A stretch of 64,000 nucleotides of DNA from Solimonas sp. SE-A11 (lineage in GTDB: Bacteria > Pseudomonadota > Gammaproteobacteria > Nevskiales > Nevskiaceae). Location: positions 1 through 64,000 of the forward strand of contig NZ_JAUASX010000016.1 of assembly GCF_030345715.1 (NCBI RefSeq), read 5' to 3'. Positions 1 through 7,347 of the stretch are shown here, piece by piece (the first letter of the stretch is position 1; the number at the start of each line of letters is the position of its first letter). Under the pieces are notes generated by a model that saw only the letters and a list, made by a program, of their open reading frames with translations, searched no databases and had not been told where the DNA came from. The position numbers were made by a program, and so were the translations under genes.

Positions 1-53
1 TCCGCTTCCTTCAGAAATCCGATGATCTGCTCTTCCGAATACCGCTTCTTCAC
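1..53 (-). CDS. IS3-family transposase OrfA, N-terminal fragment
   Basis: Reading leftwards from a GTG at 53-51 the first residues are (V/M)KKRYSEEQIIGFLKEA, the hallmark start of IS3-family OrfA proteins, which form the N-terminal helix-turn-helix DNA-binding half of the transposase. A good ribosome binding site (GGAGGT) lies a few bases upstream. In this family OrfA is normally joined to the DDE catalytic OrfB by a programmed -1 frameshift; that part is outside the window. The gene is cut by the window edge, so integrity cannot be judged. Confidence 0.8.
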   Translation of the reverse strand, partial: MKKRYSEEQIIGFLKEA

Positions 54-118
54 GTCCGACCTCCTGGGGTCTTGGGTCGGACTCTAAACCACGGTGCTAC
101 TCAATTTTGGGGTAACGT
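1..118 (-). mobile_element. End of an IS3-family insertion sequence (cut by window edge)
   Basis: The left edge carries the beginning of a transposase gene reading leftwards out of the window, preceded by about 65 bases of non-coding IS end. The boundary near 115-120 is inferred because the exported-protein reading frame at 119-248 is interrupted exactly there. The outer terminal inverted repeat cannot be confirmed without the other end of the element. Confidence 0.7.
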
Positions 119-248
119 CGCCCTGTACGCTGCTTTCGTAGCGCCCATTCAGGTTCCAGGTCTCAGCCCGTGCCAGGCTGGGGGCGAGTAACAGAAAGAG
201 CAAGGCTATTGAGCCAAGGATCTTGTAGGTACAAAGCTGAGGCTGCAT
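84..248 (-). pseudogene. Exported small protein truncated by the IS element
   Basis: An ATG at 248-246 with an AAAGGAA ribosome binding site starts a clear Sec signal peptide: a hydrophobic core ILGSIALLFLLLAPS, then cleavage after SLARA. About 18 mature residues follow (ETWNLNGRYESSVQGD), after which the frame enters the IS end and stops at TAG 86-84. The original protein was therefore periplasmic or outer-membrane. The remaining part should lie on the far side of the IS. The family cannot be recognised from 18 residues; the WNLNGRYESS start recalls outer-membrane beta-barrel proteins, but this is only an impression. Confidence 0.7.
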
Positions 249-414
249 GAATCTATTCCTTTAATATTCGTCCTCGGCAGCATAGCGGATATACGGGTTA
301 CTCCAAGGCTCTGCACAAAAATTCCACAATTCTGAAGCTTTGGCTCTAAGCTGCTTGAAAGTGGACGCCCAGGCTCTTCTCCGGAGGCGCCGAGCGAATA
401 TTGACCAGAGGCGT

Positions 415-444
415 TTGAGCACCTAATTTACAAGAGACTATAAT
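415..444 (+). promoter_or_regulatory. Sigma-70-type promoter
   Basis: TTGAGC (415-420) and a perfect TATAAT (439-444) are separated by 18 bases. The predicted start of transcription is near 451-452, at the A of an ATG. The 166 bases between the truncated gene at 248 and this promoter show no gene. Confidence 0.65.
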
Positions 445-451
445 CGAGGCT

Positions 452-532
452 ATGGACAACAATGAGCCAGCAATCTGCATCGTGTACGCCCTGACGTTCT
501 TGGCCTTTCCAGAAAAATTCGGCGTGCCCTGA
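452..532 (+). CDS. Possible leaderless 26-residue peptide
   Basis: The ORF MDNNEPAICIVYALTFLAFP... (26 aa, stop TGA 530-532) begins 7 bases after the TATAAT box, so the transcript would start at or within a base or two of the ATG, with no room for a ribosome binding site. Its middle is hydrophobic (ICIVYALTFLAF). No family is recognised. It may equally be chance coding within an untranslated small RNA that ends at the terminator at 627. Confidence 0.3.
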   Translation: MDNNEPAICIVYALTFLAFPEKFGVP

Positions 533-594
533 AGGTTCGTGCAAGAGGCGGATGGTGTTGTGCCAGGCCCTGCAGCATTTGATCAAGATGCTCC

Positions 595-627
595 GAAACC
601 CCGCCTCTCCGGCGGGGTTTCTTTTTT
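595..627 (+). terminator. Intrinsic terminator
   Basis: The stem AAACCCCGCC / GGCGGGGTTT with a TCTCC loop is followed by CTTTTTT, a textbook rho-independent terminator for the short transcript starting near 452. Confidence 0.85.
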
Positions 628-822
628 GCCCGGGGCTTTCCGTTTGCATCCGGGCGGCTGGTCCTTGAAATCTCCCGGCCTGGGCTGATCGCCTGGCGAA
701 TAGCGTCCGGATAGACAAAATCCACTACAGCAACGCTGCCAGGCGGTTACTGCCCCCGGCGTTGACATGCCGGTTACATGGCGGCGACTAAGGTGCAGGC
801 TCCCTTTCTTACAGGTGCCTGC

Positions 823-2583
823 ATGTCCTCGTTGCCCAAGACCACGTCCCGTGCCCGGGCAGAGACCGCTGCGGCGCCTCGTGGGGGGCTGCTGGCCCGT
901 GTCTGGCCCCGCGGGCTGTCCCTGGCGCTGCCGGAGGTGGGGCCCAATACCCTGCTGATGCTGGTGGTGGCCTACCTGGCGCTGACCCAGAACCTGTCCT
1001 TCTTCCGTGCCGTGGCGGCGTCGCTGCCCTCGCCGGCGGGGTGGCAGGAGTGGCGCATCATGGGCAGCGTGGCGGTGGCGCTGGTGGTGCTGCTGGGCCT
1101 GGCGCTGTCGCTGCTGGCCTGGCGGCGCACGCTGAAGCCGGCGCTGGTGGTGTTCCTGGTGACGGCGGCGGTGTGCAGCTATTTCATGGACCGCTTCGGC
1201 ACGGTGATCGACCGCGCCATGCTGGTGAACGTGGCGCGCACGGACCGGCATGAGGCGGGCGACCTGCTGCAGCTGGCGCTGTTCGCGCATGTGTTCCTGC
1301 AGGGTCTGGTGCCGGCCTGGCTGGTGTGGCGCTGGCCGCTGCGCTGGGACAAGGCGGGGCCGGAGCTGCTGCGGCGGCTGATGCTGGCGGGCGCGCTGGT
1401 GGTGATGCTGCTGGCGGTGTTCCTGCCGCAGCAGCATGAGCTGATGATCTGGGGGCGTATCCACCGCGATGTGCGGGTGTACGTGAACCCCACGTTCCCG
1501 CTGCACTCGGTGAAGCGTTACGTGCAGGATATCCTGCCCAAGGGGCCGCGGCTGCCGCCGCAGCCCATCGCCACCGACGCGGTGCGCAGCCTGGCGGTGT
1601 CGCCGCGGCCGTTGCTGGTGGTGCTGGTGGTGGGCGAGACGACGCGTGCGGCCAACTTCCAGCTCAACGGCTACGGGCGCGAGACGACGCCGCGGCTGGC
1701 CAAGATCCCGGGGCTGGTGAATTTCTCCAACGTGACGGCCTGCGGGACGTATACGGCGGAGTCGGTGCCCTGCATGTTCTCCATCGACGACCGCGGGACT
1801 TTCAGCCGCGGGCGCGAGGAGAAGCAGGAGAACCTGCTGGACCTGCTCAAGCGCGTGGGTGTGAAGATCGGCTGGCGCGACAACGATTCCGGCTGCCAGA
1901 ACGTCTGCACCCGCGTGGGCATGGAGTCGCTGGATGCGGCGGTGGACCCGGTGCTCTGCGAGGACGGGGAGTGCCATGACGGCATCCTGCTGCGTGACCT
2001 GCAGCAGTTCTACCCGGCGGCGGGCGCCAAGCTGCTGGTGCTGCATACCAAGGGCAGCCATGGCCCGGCCTACTACAAGCGCTACCCGGAGTCGGCGCGT
2101 GCTTTCACGCCGGACTGCCGCGACGCCAACGTGCAGCGCTGCACGCGTGAGCAGATCGTCAATGCCTACGACAATACGATCGTCTACACCGACCAGGTGC
2201 TGTCGGACCTGGTGGGGCGCCTGGCGGCGCAGCAGGGGCAGATGGACTCGGTGATGATCTATGTCTCAGACCACGGCGAGAGCCTGGGCGAGAAGGGGGT
2301 CTACCTGCACGGCCTGCCGTGGCAGCTGGCGCCGCCGGAGCAGAAGCAGGTGCCGATGGTGGCCTGGTTCTCGCGCGGGGCGCCGCAGGCTCTGGGCGTG
2401 GACCTGGGCTGCATCGGCAAGTCGGCGGCGCAGCCGCGCTCGCACGATGCGGTGTTCTCGACGCTGCTGGGCCTGTTCTCGGTGAAGACCAAGGCCTACG
2501 AGGTGCAGGAAGACCTGTTCGGGGCCTGCCGCCGGCCGGTGATCGCGGACAACGAGGGCAAGGCGGCGGAGCGGGACGGCTGA
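823..2583 (+). CDS. eptA: Phosphoethanolamine transferase, EptA/MCR family
   Basis: Inner-membrane enzyme that transfers phosphoethanolamine from phosphatidylethanolamine to lipid A, lowering surface charge and raising polymyxin tolerance. About five membrane helices fill residues 35-205, followed by a periplasmic sulfatase-fold domain. Visible catalytic elements are GETTR (E272), the nucleophile region CGTYTAES (T311, with cysteines 307 and 317 placed as in the family disulfide), the LHTKGSHGP loop and SDHGES (D483, H484), all zinc ligands or catalytic residues in EptA and MCR-1. The frame is open from an ATG at 778; 823 is chosen because it gives a normal N-terminus, but neither start has a good ribosome binding site. 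No pmrAB genes adjoin it. Confidence 0.88.
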   Translation: MSSLPKTTSRARAETAAAPRGGLLARVWPRGLSLALPEVGPNTLLMLVVAYLALTQNLSFFRAVAASLPSPAGWQEWRIMGSVAVALVVLLGLALSLLAWRRTLKPALVVFLVTAAVCSYFMDRFGTVIDRAMLVNVARTDRHEAGDLLQLALFAHVFLQGLVPAWLVWRWPLRWDKAGPELLRRLMLAGALVVMLLAVFLPQQHELMIWGRIHRDVRVYVNPTFPLHSVKRYVQDILPKGPRLPPQPIATDAVRSLAVSPRPLLVVLVVGETTRAANFQLNGYGRETTPRLAKIPGLVNFSNVTACGTYTAESVPCMFSIDDRGTFSRGREEKQENLLDLLKRVGVKIGWRDNDSGCQNVCTRVGMESLDAAVDPVLCEDGECHDGILLRDLQQFYPAAGAKLLVLHTKGSHGPAYYKRYPESARAFTPDCRDANVQRCTREQIVNAYDNTIVYTDQVLSDLVGRLAAQQGQMDSVMIYVSDHGESLGEKGVYLHGLPWQLAPPEQKQVPMVAWFSRGAPQALGVDLGCIGKSAAQPRSHDAVFSTLLGLFSVKTKAYEVQEDLFGACRRPVIADNEGKAAERDG

Positions 2584-2748
2584 GGCGGCTGCCGGGGGGC
2601 AGGAAATCCCCTTGGCTTCCCATGGCCTGCCGCCGCTTCCTGCCGCGGCAGGTGAGCTGGGTCATGCATTCGTCATCGGGCCGGAGTAGCCTCCCGGGGC
2701 CGCTGCCCTGCCGGCGGTGCTTGCTGTGAAACACAGGAGGTTCGCGTC

Positions 2749-2961
2749 ATGGAAACCCGCTCCATCCGCCTTGGCCCCCCCCAGATCGAACTGCTGGAGA
2801 GGATTTCCCATGCCGGCACCCTGTCGCTGGACGCCCTGCAGCTGGACGAGGTGATGGCCCTGGGCAGCCTGCGCCTGATCTCGCTGGAGGCCGGGGCGGT
2901 GAGCCTGACGCCGCGCGGCAACCGCTTCCTGGCCTACAGCCTGGAAACCGCTCCCAACTGA
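2749..2961 (+). CDS. Small winged-helix-like hypothetical protein (70 aa)
   Basis: The start is fixed by a strong AGGAGG about 8 bases upstream of the ATG. The protein has the rhythm of a winged-helix domain: a helix (QIELLERISHAG), a second helix (LDALQLDEVMALGSLRLI) and a wing-like SLEAGAVSLTPRGNRFLAY. It could be a stand-alone DNA-binding protein, but no family is recognised. It sits 91 bases before the sensor kinase gene in the same direction, with no terminator between them. The preceding 165 bases (2584-2748) hold no recognised element other than this ribosome binding site. Confidence 0.65.
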   Translation: METRSIRLGPPQIELLERISHAGTLSLDALQLDEVMALGSLRLISLEAGAVSLTPRGNRFLAYSLETAPN

Positions 2962-3052
2962 AGTCGTGACGCAAGACCGCTGATTTCTGGCGGATTTTGC
3001 GTAAGATGGCCTCCACGCCGGCGCTTCGACCGGTGACGGAGGAGAGCGCGGG

Positions 3053-5098
3053 ATGTCGGTGGCGGCTGGGCTGGAGGTTCGCCCGCGCGGCGAGCGCCAT
3101 GTGCGTTCGCAGCCGCCCCTGCGCCAGCTTGCCTACTATTCCCAGTTCCTCTACCGCGCGGTCTTTGCCGGCCTGCTGTTCTCCTACGTGAGCCTGCTGG
3201 GCCTGGCGTCCGGCTTCCTGGACCGCTTCGGCATCGCGCTGGCCATGGGCGGCTATATCGCGGCGGTCTGCGTGATCATGGTGCTGGCCCGCGGGGAGCG
3301 CCTGACCCCGGGGCTGCAGCGCGCCATCATCGGCGTGGATCTCTGCGCGATGGTGGTGGGCGTGCCGCACGACCCGCTGCCGGGCATGCCGACGCTGCTG
3401 GTGTTCTACCTGGCCTATGCGGACCTGGGCCTGCGCAACCAGTACCGGCACTACGTGGAGGCCCTGGCGGCGGGCGCGGTGGCGGGGTCGCTGATGCTGC
3501 TGCTGCGGGCGCACTACACCCCCGGGGGGCTCTACCCGGCGGACATGTGGCAGGCGCTGATGGTGACGATCATCGTGCTGCACGGCCTGCAGATCTTCTC
3601 CGGCCGTGACCGGGCGCTCAAGCTGGCGCGCGCCACGCAGGAGCGCCTGCAGCTGGCGCTGGACTCGCCGGGCCTGGGGGCCTGGTCCACCAGCGACCCG
3701 CTGGTGGAACTGAAGGTGGACGGGCACATCCAGCTGGTGCTGGGCCTGGACTCGGAGCAGTTCTCCGACCGCATGGAGGACTACATCGCCTGCATGCACG
3801 AGGACGACCGCCCGCGCGTGGTGGAGCGCTACACGCGCTTCGTGAAGTTCGGCGGCAGCGACTACGAGGACGAGTACCGGGTGCGGCGGCCCAACGGCGA
3901 GGTGCGCTACGTCAGCTCGCGCGGCAAGGCCGAGCGCGGCCCGCTGGGCCAGGCGGTGAGCATCGCCGGCATGGTCTGGGACCTGACCGACCAGCGCCGC
4001 CAGCAGGAGCGGCTGGCGCGGATGGAGGAGCGCTACCGCGTGGCCACCAGCTCGGCGCGCATCGCGGTCTGGGTGTGGCACTGCCTGGAAGACCGCCTGG
4101 AGTACGACGATGCCATCAGCGGCTTCCTGGCGCCCGGCGAGCAGCCGCAGGCGCTGACGTTCGAGCAGGTGCTGCGGCTGGTGCACCCGGAGGACCGCGA
4201 GCCCTTCTCCGGCCGCATCCGCGAGGCATTGGAGGGTGACTCGCTGTCGTTCTTCGACGAGGTGCGGCTGCGCCTGCCCGACGGCAAGATCCGGGTGATC
4301 CAGTGCCGCGCCACGATCCTGCGCGACGCGCAGGGCAAGGCGCTGCGCGTGGCCGGGGCCAACTGGGACGCCACCCGCCTGGCCCAGGCGCGCGAGGACC
4401 TGGAACGCTCGCACCGCGAGCTGGATGACTTCACCTACACCGCCTCGCACGATCTCAAGGAGCCGCTGCGCGGCATTGCCAGCTTTGCGCAGTACCTGCA
4501 GCAGGACTATGCCGAGCGCCTGGACGACGAAGGGCGCCTGATGATCCAGAAGATCCGCGACCAGGCGCGGCGCATGGAATCGCTGATCGCGGACCTGCTG
4601 CATGTCTCGCGCATGAGCCGCGGCGGCATGGTGCGCGAGGACACCGACCTGAACGCGGTGCTGCACGATATCCTGGAGTCGCTGGACTTCAGCCTGAAGG
4701 AAAAGGCGGTGGACGTTCGCGTCCCGCGGCCACTGCCGCGTGCCTACTGCGATCGCATCCGTGTGGGCGAGTTGTTCCGCAATCTCATCACCAATGCCGT
4801 CAAGTACAACGATCGCTCGCAGCGCTGGATCGAGATCGGCTGTGAGGTGATCGAGATGGAGCGCGTGTTCTACGTGCGCGACAACGGCATCGGCATCCGG
4901 CCAGAGCACCATGCCCGCGTGTTCAGCCTGTTCGAGCGCCTGCACAAGCGCGACGCTTACGGCGGCGGCACCGGCGTGGGCCTGGCCATCGTCCAGAAGA
5001 TCGTGCAATTGCATGGCGGCCGCGTCTGGATCGAATCCACGCCCGGAGAGGGCACTGCTTTCCACTTTACGCTACCGGAGAGGAACCTCCATGAGTAA
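3053..5098 (+). CDS. Membrane-anchored PAS sensor histidine kinase
   Basis: Residues 30-190 contain several membrane helices (for example FAGLLFSYVSLLGLASG and VAGSLMLLL). Two PAS domains follow, roughly 205-325 (GEVRYVSSRGKAE, then an AGMVWDLTDQ end) and 330-445. The dimerisation domain carries the phosphoacceptor in TASHDLKEPLRG (H466). The ATPase domain shows NAVKYN, DNGIGI and GGGTGVGLAIVQK. The DLKEPLRGI form and the FSLFERLHKRDAYGGGTG box are typical of phytochrome-like and bacteriophytochrome-associated kinases, but no chromophore domain is present. It overlaps the next gene by 8 bases, so the pair is translationally coupled. The signal is unknown. Start chosen by GGAGGAGAG upstream. 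Confidence 0.88.
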   Translation: MSVAAGLEVRPRGERHVRSQPPLRQLAYYSQFLYRAVFAGLLFSYVSLLGLASGFLDRFGIALAMGGYIAAVCVIMVLARGERLTPGLQRAIIGVDLCAMVVGVPHDPLPGMPTLLVFYLAYADLGLRNQYRHYVEALAAGAVAGSLMLLLRAHYTPGGLYPADMWQALMVTIIVLHGLQIFSGRDRALKLARATQERLQLALDSPGLGAWSTSDPLVELKVDGHIQLVLGLDSEQFSDRMEDYIACMHEDDRPRVVERYTRFVKFGGSDYEDEYRVRRPNGEVRYVSSRGKAERGPLGQAVSIAGMVWDLTDQRRQQERLARMEERYRVATSSARIAVWVWHCLEDRLEYDDAISGFLAPGEQPQALTFEQVLRLVHPEDREPFSGRIREALEGDSLSFFDEVRLRLPDGKIRVIQCRATILRDAQGKALRVAGANWDATRLAQAREDLERSHRELDDFTYTASHDLKEPLRGIASFAQYLQQDYAERLDDEGRLMIQKIRDQARRMESLIADLLHVSRMSRGGMVREDTDLNAVLHDILESLDFSLKEKAVDVRVPRPLPRAYCDRIRVGELFRNLITNAVKYNDRSQRWIEIGCEVIEMERVFYVRDNGIGIRPEHHARVFSLFERLHKRDAYGGGTGVGLAIVQKIVQLHGGRVWIESTPGEGTAFHFTLPERNLHE

Positions 5099-5516
5099 GA
5101 ACCCGATGCCTGCCCATAGCTTCCTGCTGGTGGACGACAACCCGGACGATTTCTTCGCGGTGAAGCGCACGCTGCAGCAGGCGGGCGTGCAGAACCCGCT
5201 GCTGCACTGCGAGTCCGGCGAGGAGGCCCTGGAGCGCCTGCAGGCCGCCGCGGCCGCCCGCGCGCTGCCGGCCCTGGTGCTGCTGGATATCAACATGCCG
5301 GGCATGAAGGGCGCCGAAGTGCTGGCGGCGATCCGCGCCGACCGCGCGCTGGCGAGCCTGCCGGTGATCATGCTGACCTCGTCCGACGACGACCGCGACG
5401 TGCACGCGGCGTTCAAGGGCCATGCCAGCGGCTACCTGAACAAGCCGCTGGAAGTGGAGGCGCTGGAACGGACGCTGGAGCGCGTCCGGGGTGCCCGGGT
5501 GGCGGTGCTGCGCTAG
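5091..5516 (+). CDS. Single-domain response regulator (Rcp1/CheY-like)
   Basis: 141-residue receiver domain without an output domain. Acidic pocket DD at 15-16, phosphoacceptor D66 in LLDINMPGMKG, MLTSSDD and the lysine of LNKPLE are all present. LVDDNPDD and the long QAAAAARALP insert before the phosphorylation strand are typical of regulators paired with phytochrome-like kinases. The ATG overlaps the end of the kinase gene and has GGAGAGGAAC upstream, so it is almost certainly its partner. The output is probably through protein contact rather than DNA binding. Confidence 0.88.
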   Translation: MSKNPMPAHSFLLVDDNPDDFFAVKRTLQQAGVQNPLLHCESGEEALERLQAAAAARALPALVLLDINMPGMKGAEVLAAIRADRALASLPVIMLTSSDDDRDVHAAFKGHASGYLNKPLEVEALERTLERVRGARVAVLR

Positions 5517-5549
5517 CGGCCTCGCTGCCGGCGATGCTAAGCTGGTTCC

Positions 5550-5618
5550 ATGAACAGAACGACGCACATCGTGGTCCGCCGACTTCGCGCCCTTACCGGG
5601 AAGACGGGTTGCGGATAG
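5550..5618 (+). CDS. Putative leader peptide (22 aa) of an attenuator
   Basis: An ATG at 5550 opens MNRTTHIVVRRLRALTGKTGCG and stops at TAG 5616-5618, 19 bases before an intrinsic terminator. The peptide is rich in Arg, Thr, Val and Leu codons but has no long run of one amino acid, so a regulatory amino acid cannot be named. The ribosome binding site is weak. The call rests on the arrangement of ORF, competing hairpins and terminator rather than on homology. Confidence 0.45.
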   Translation: MNRTTHIVVRRLRALTGKTGCG

Positions 5619-5664
5619 CGTTGTCTGCGTGCAGACAAAACCCGCCACCACGGCGGGTTTTTTA
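5604..5664 (+). promoter_or_regulatory. Attenuator: alternative hairpins ending in a terminator
   Basis: The terminator is AACCCGCC-ACCAC-GGCGGGTT followed by a T run (5637-5664). The segment GACGGGTT at 5603-5610, at the end of the leader ORF, nearly copies the 3' arm of the terminator and could pair with the 5' arm AACCCGCC, forming an antiterminator. Between them lies a small perfect hairpin GTCTGC-GT-GCAGAC (5623-5636). This is the geometry of ribosome-controlled attenuation ahead of the acetyltransferase gene at 5703. Confidence 0.5.
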
Positions 5665-5702
5665 TTGCCCCGCGTGGTGGCTTCACACGAGAGGGACAGG
5701 GC

Positions 5703-6203
5703 ATGGGCAAGATCGAGATCCGCCACAGCGGCGAGGCCGATATCGAGCAGATACGACAGTTGTATGCCGAACCCTCGGTGTATGCCGACATGCTGCAGTT
5801 GCCGTTTCCTTCGGCGGCGACCTGGGCCGCGCGCCTGGGTACCTTGCCCGAGGGCAGCTACAGCCTGGTGGCTTGCCGCGGGCCCGAGGTGCTGGGGCAA
5901 CTCGGCCTGTCCCTGGAGTCTGGGCCGCGCCGCCGGCATGCCGCCCATTTCGGCATGGGCGTGAAGGGCAGCGCCCGTCGCGAGGGCGTGGGCAGCGCCT
6001 TGCTGGCGGCGGCGGTGGACATGGCCGAGAAGTGGCTGGCCGTGCGTCGCCTGGAATTGCTGGTGTATGGCGACAACCACGCGGCCATCGGCTTGTATGA
6101 GAAATTCGGCTTCCGCGCCGAGGGCACGCTGCGCCACTATGCGTTCCGTAACGGCCACTTCGTGGATGCCCGGATCATGTCGAGAGTGACGCAGGACGCA
6201 TGA
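5703..6203 (+). CDS. aaaT: GNAT acetyltransferase, AaaT (YhhY) family
   Basis: GCN5-related N-acetyltransferase of 166 aa that resembles E. coli YhhY/AaaT along its whole length: IEIRHSGEADIEQIRQLYAEPSV near the start, HAAHFGMGVKGSARREGVGSALL (acetyl-CoA pyrophosphate loop), LELLVYGDNHAAIGLYEKFGF and a RNGHFVDARIMSRV end. AaaT acetylates some amino acids such as phenylalanine and methionine; that substrate range is known for E. coli and only inferred here. It follows the attenuator at 5604-5664 and overlaps the next acetyltransferase gene by ATGA. Confidence 0.8.
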   Translation: MGKIEIRHSGEADIEQIRQLYAEPSVYADMLQLPFPSAATWAARLGTLPEGSYSLVACRGPEVLGQLGLSLESGPRRRHAAHFGMGVKGSARREGVGSALLAAAVDMAEKWLAVRRLELLVYGDNHAAIGLYEKFGFRAEGTLRHYAFRNGHFVDARIMSRVTQDA

Positions 6204-6955
6204 ATCCGCAGACCTACGAGAGACTGGAAGCCGCCGCCTTTGCCGCCTGGCCGTCGCTGGAGGCGGAGGAGAGGGTGCACGGCTGGCGCCTGCGCTACGC
6301 CGGCGGCTACACCAAGCGGGCCAATTCGGCTAACAGTGGCCTGGAATCCTGCGAGCTCGATGCCGGGCGGATCGCCGACATCGAGCAGCGTTACCGGGGC
6401 CGCGGGCTGACGCCCATCTTCCGGCTCAGCTCGGTGTCGGCGCCCGGGCAGGTGGATGCCATGCTGGAGCGGCGCGGCTACCGCCGGGTGGACCCTTCCT
6501 GGGTGATGGTGCTGCCCGTACTGGAAGCGGTGCCGGCGCAGGCGCCGCTGCGTGGCCTGGAGCCGGATGACTGGCTGTCGGCCTTCCTGCGCGTCAGCGG
6601 CAACACGGACGCGGGCCAGGACATGCACCTGCGCATGCTGCGGGCGATCCAGGGCGAGTCTGCACGGGCGGTGGAGTACCGGGGCGATGACCCGGTCTGC
6701 TGTGGCCTGGGCGTGGTGCACGACGGCCTGCTGGGTCTGTTCGACCTGGCGACGCTGGCGGCGCAGCGCCGGCAGGGATGGGCGACGCGGCTCTGCGGCA
6801 AACTCTTGGCCTGGGGGCGCGATGCGGGCGCCGGGTCGGCCTACCTGCAGGTGACGGCGTCCAACACGAATGCGATCCGGCTGTACGAGCAGATGGGTTT
6901 CCGCTGCGCCTACGACTACTGGTACCGGGTCGCAGGCCCCGATGGAGCGGCATAG
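6200..6955 (+). CDS. GNAT-family N-acetyltransferase
   Basis: 251 aa, starting within the stop codon of aaaT (ATGA), so translationally coupled. The C-terminal half holds the GNAT core: LFDLATLAAQRRQGWATRLCGKLL (acetyl-CoA binding turn) and AYLQVTASNTNAIRLYEQMGFR. The N-terminal half (GYTKRANSANSG, IEQRYRGRGLTPIFRLS) matches the pattern of two-lobed acetyltransferases in which the first half is a degenerate GNAT fold. The substrate is unknown; coupling to AaaT suggests related amine or amino-acid substrates. Confidence 0.8.
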   Translation: MNPQTYERLEAAAFAAWPSLEAEERVHGWRLRYAGGYTKRANSANSGLESCELDAGRIADIEQRYRGRGLTPIFRLSSVSAPGQVDAMLERRGYRRVDPSWVMVLPVLEAVPAQAPLRGLEPDDWLSAFLRVSGNTDAGQDMHLRMLRAIQGESARAVEYRGDDPVCCGLGVVHDGLLGLFDLATLAAQRRQGWATRLCGKLLAWGRDAGAGSAYLQVTASNTNAIRLYEQMGFRCAYDYWYRVAGPDGAA

Positions 6956-6956
6956 C

Positions 6957-7240
6957 CTGGCCGTTGGCGTCGGTGCGTCCCACGCCGCGCAGCCAGGTGC
7001 GGTCGGCGAAGTTGCCGCCGTTCATGCTGCCGCTGTACTGGCTGTAGCTGCTGCTTCGATTGCAGTGCCACACGTAGATGTAATAGCCCGCGAGTACCGC
7101 GCAGCTGCCGTTGACGTTCTGCAGCGTCATGGTCACCGTCAGAGGCGTGCCGGTCTGCGTGTAGCTGCCGTCGAAGTCCGAGCGGATGTCGGTGCGGAAG
7201 CTGCGCGAGTCGGTGAAGACGTTCGTCGGGCATGGACGAA
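6957..7240 (-). pseudogene. Remnant of a secreted intradiol-dioxygenase-like protein
   Basis: The minus-strand frame reads NVFTDSRSFRTDIRSDFDG, then GTPLTVTMTLQNVNG, GYYIYVWHCNRSSSYSQYSG and TWLRGVGRTDANG. This order (RSDI/DIRSD, beta strand, VWHC, LRG, TDANG) is that of secreted intradiol ring-cleavage dioxygenase-like proteins. No start codon or signal peptide is in frame, and after TDANG the frame runs into the end of the acetyltransferase gene, so the iron-binding Tyr/His region that should follow is missing. It is an internal fragment of about 95 codons, left by deletion at both ends. Nothing else is visible in 6956-7347. Confidence 0.55.
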
Positions 7241-7347
7241 CTCTAGGAAATCCCGACGGGGCACCCCGGAATCTTTACACAAGGTTTACATGGCGGCGAT
7301 GGACGGCGGGTTCCGGGGGATGAACGTGCCCTGGAACCCGCCGCGTA

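Larger units (their letters stand above)
452..627 (+). ncRNA. Candidate ~175-nt small RNA
   Basis: A strong promoter (415-444) and a strong intrinsic terminator (595-627) bracket about 175 bases without a convincing gene. A local hairpin (AGCAT/ATGCT, about 574-592) lies just before the terminator. I compared it by eye with 6S RNA, SRP RNA and tmRNA and found no convincing match, so it is either an unrecognised sRNA or a short mRNA for the leaderless peptide. Confidence 0.4.

Noticed and set aside
452-627. 6S RNA, SRP RNA or tmRNA
   Set aside because: Size fits 6S RNA, but I could not fold a long closing stem with a central bubble, and no SRP or tmRNA signature is present.
583-2061. Long open frame antisense to eptA (492 codons)
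   Set aside because: High-GC shadow: His/Arg/Gln-rich, low complexity, fully inside a conserved gene on the other strand.
2747-5065. Long open frame antisense to the sensor kinase (772 codons)
   Set aside because: Same shadow composition; the plus strand has all kinase motifs.
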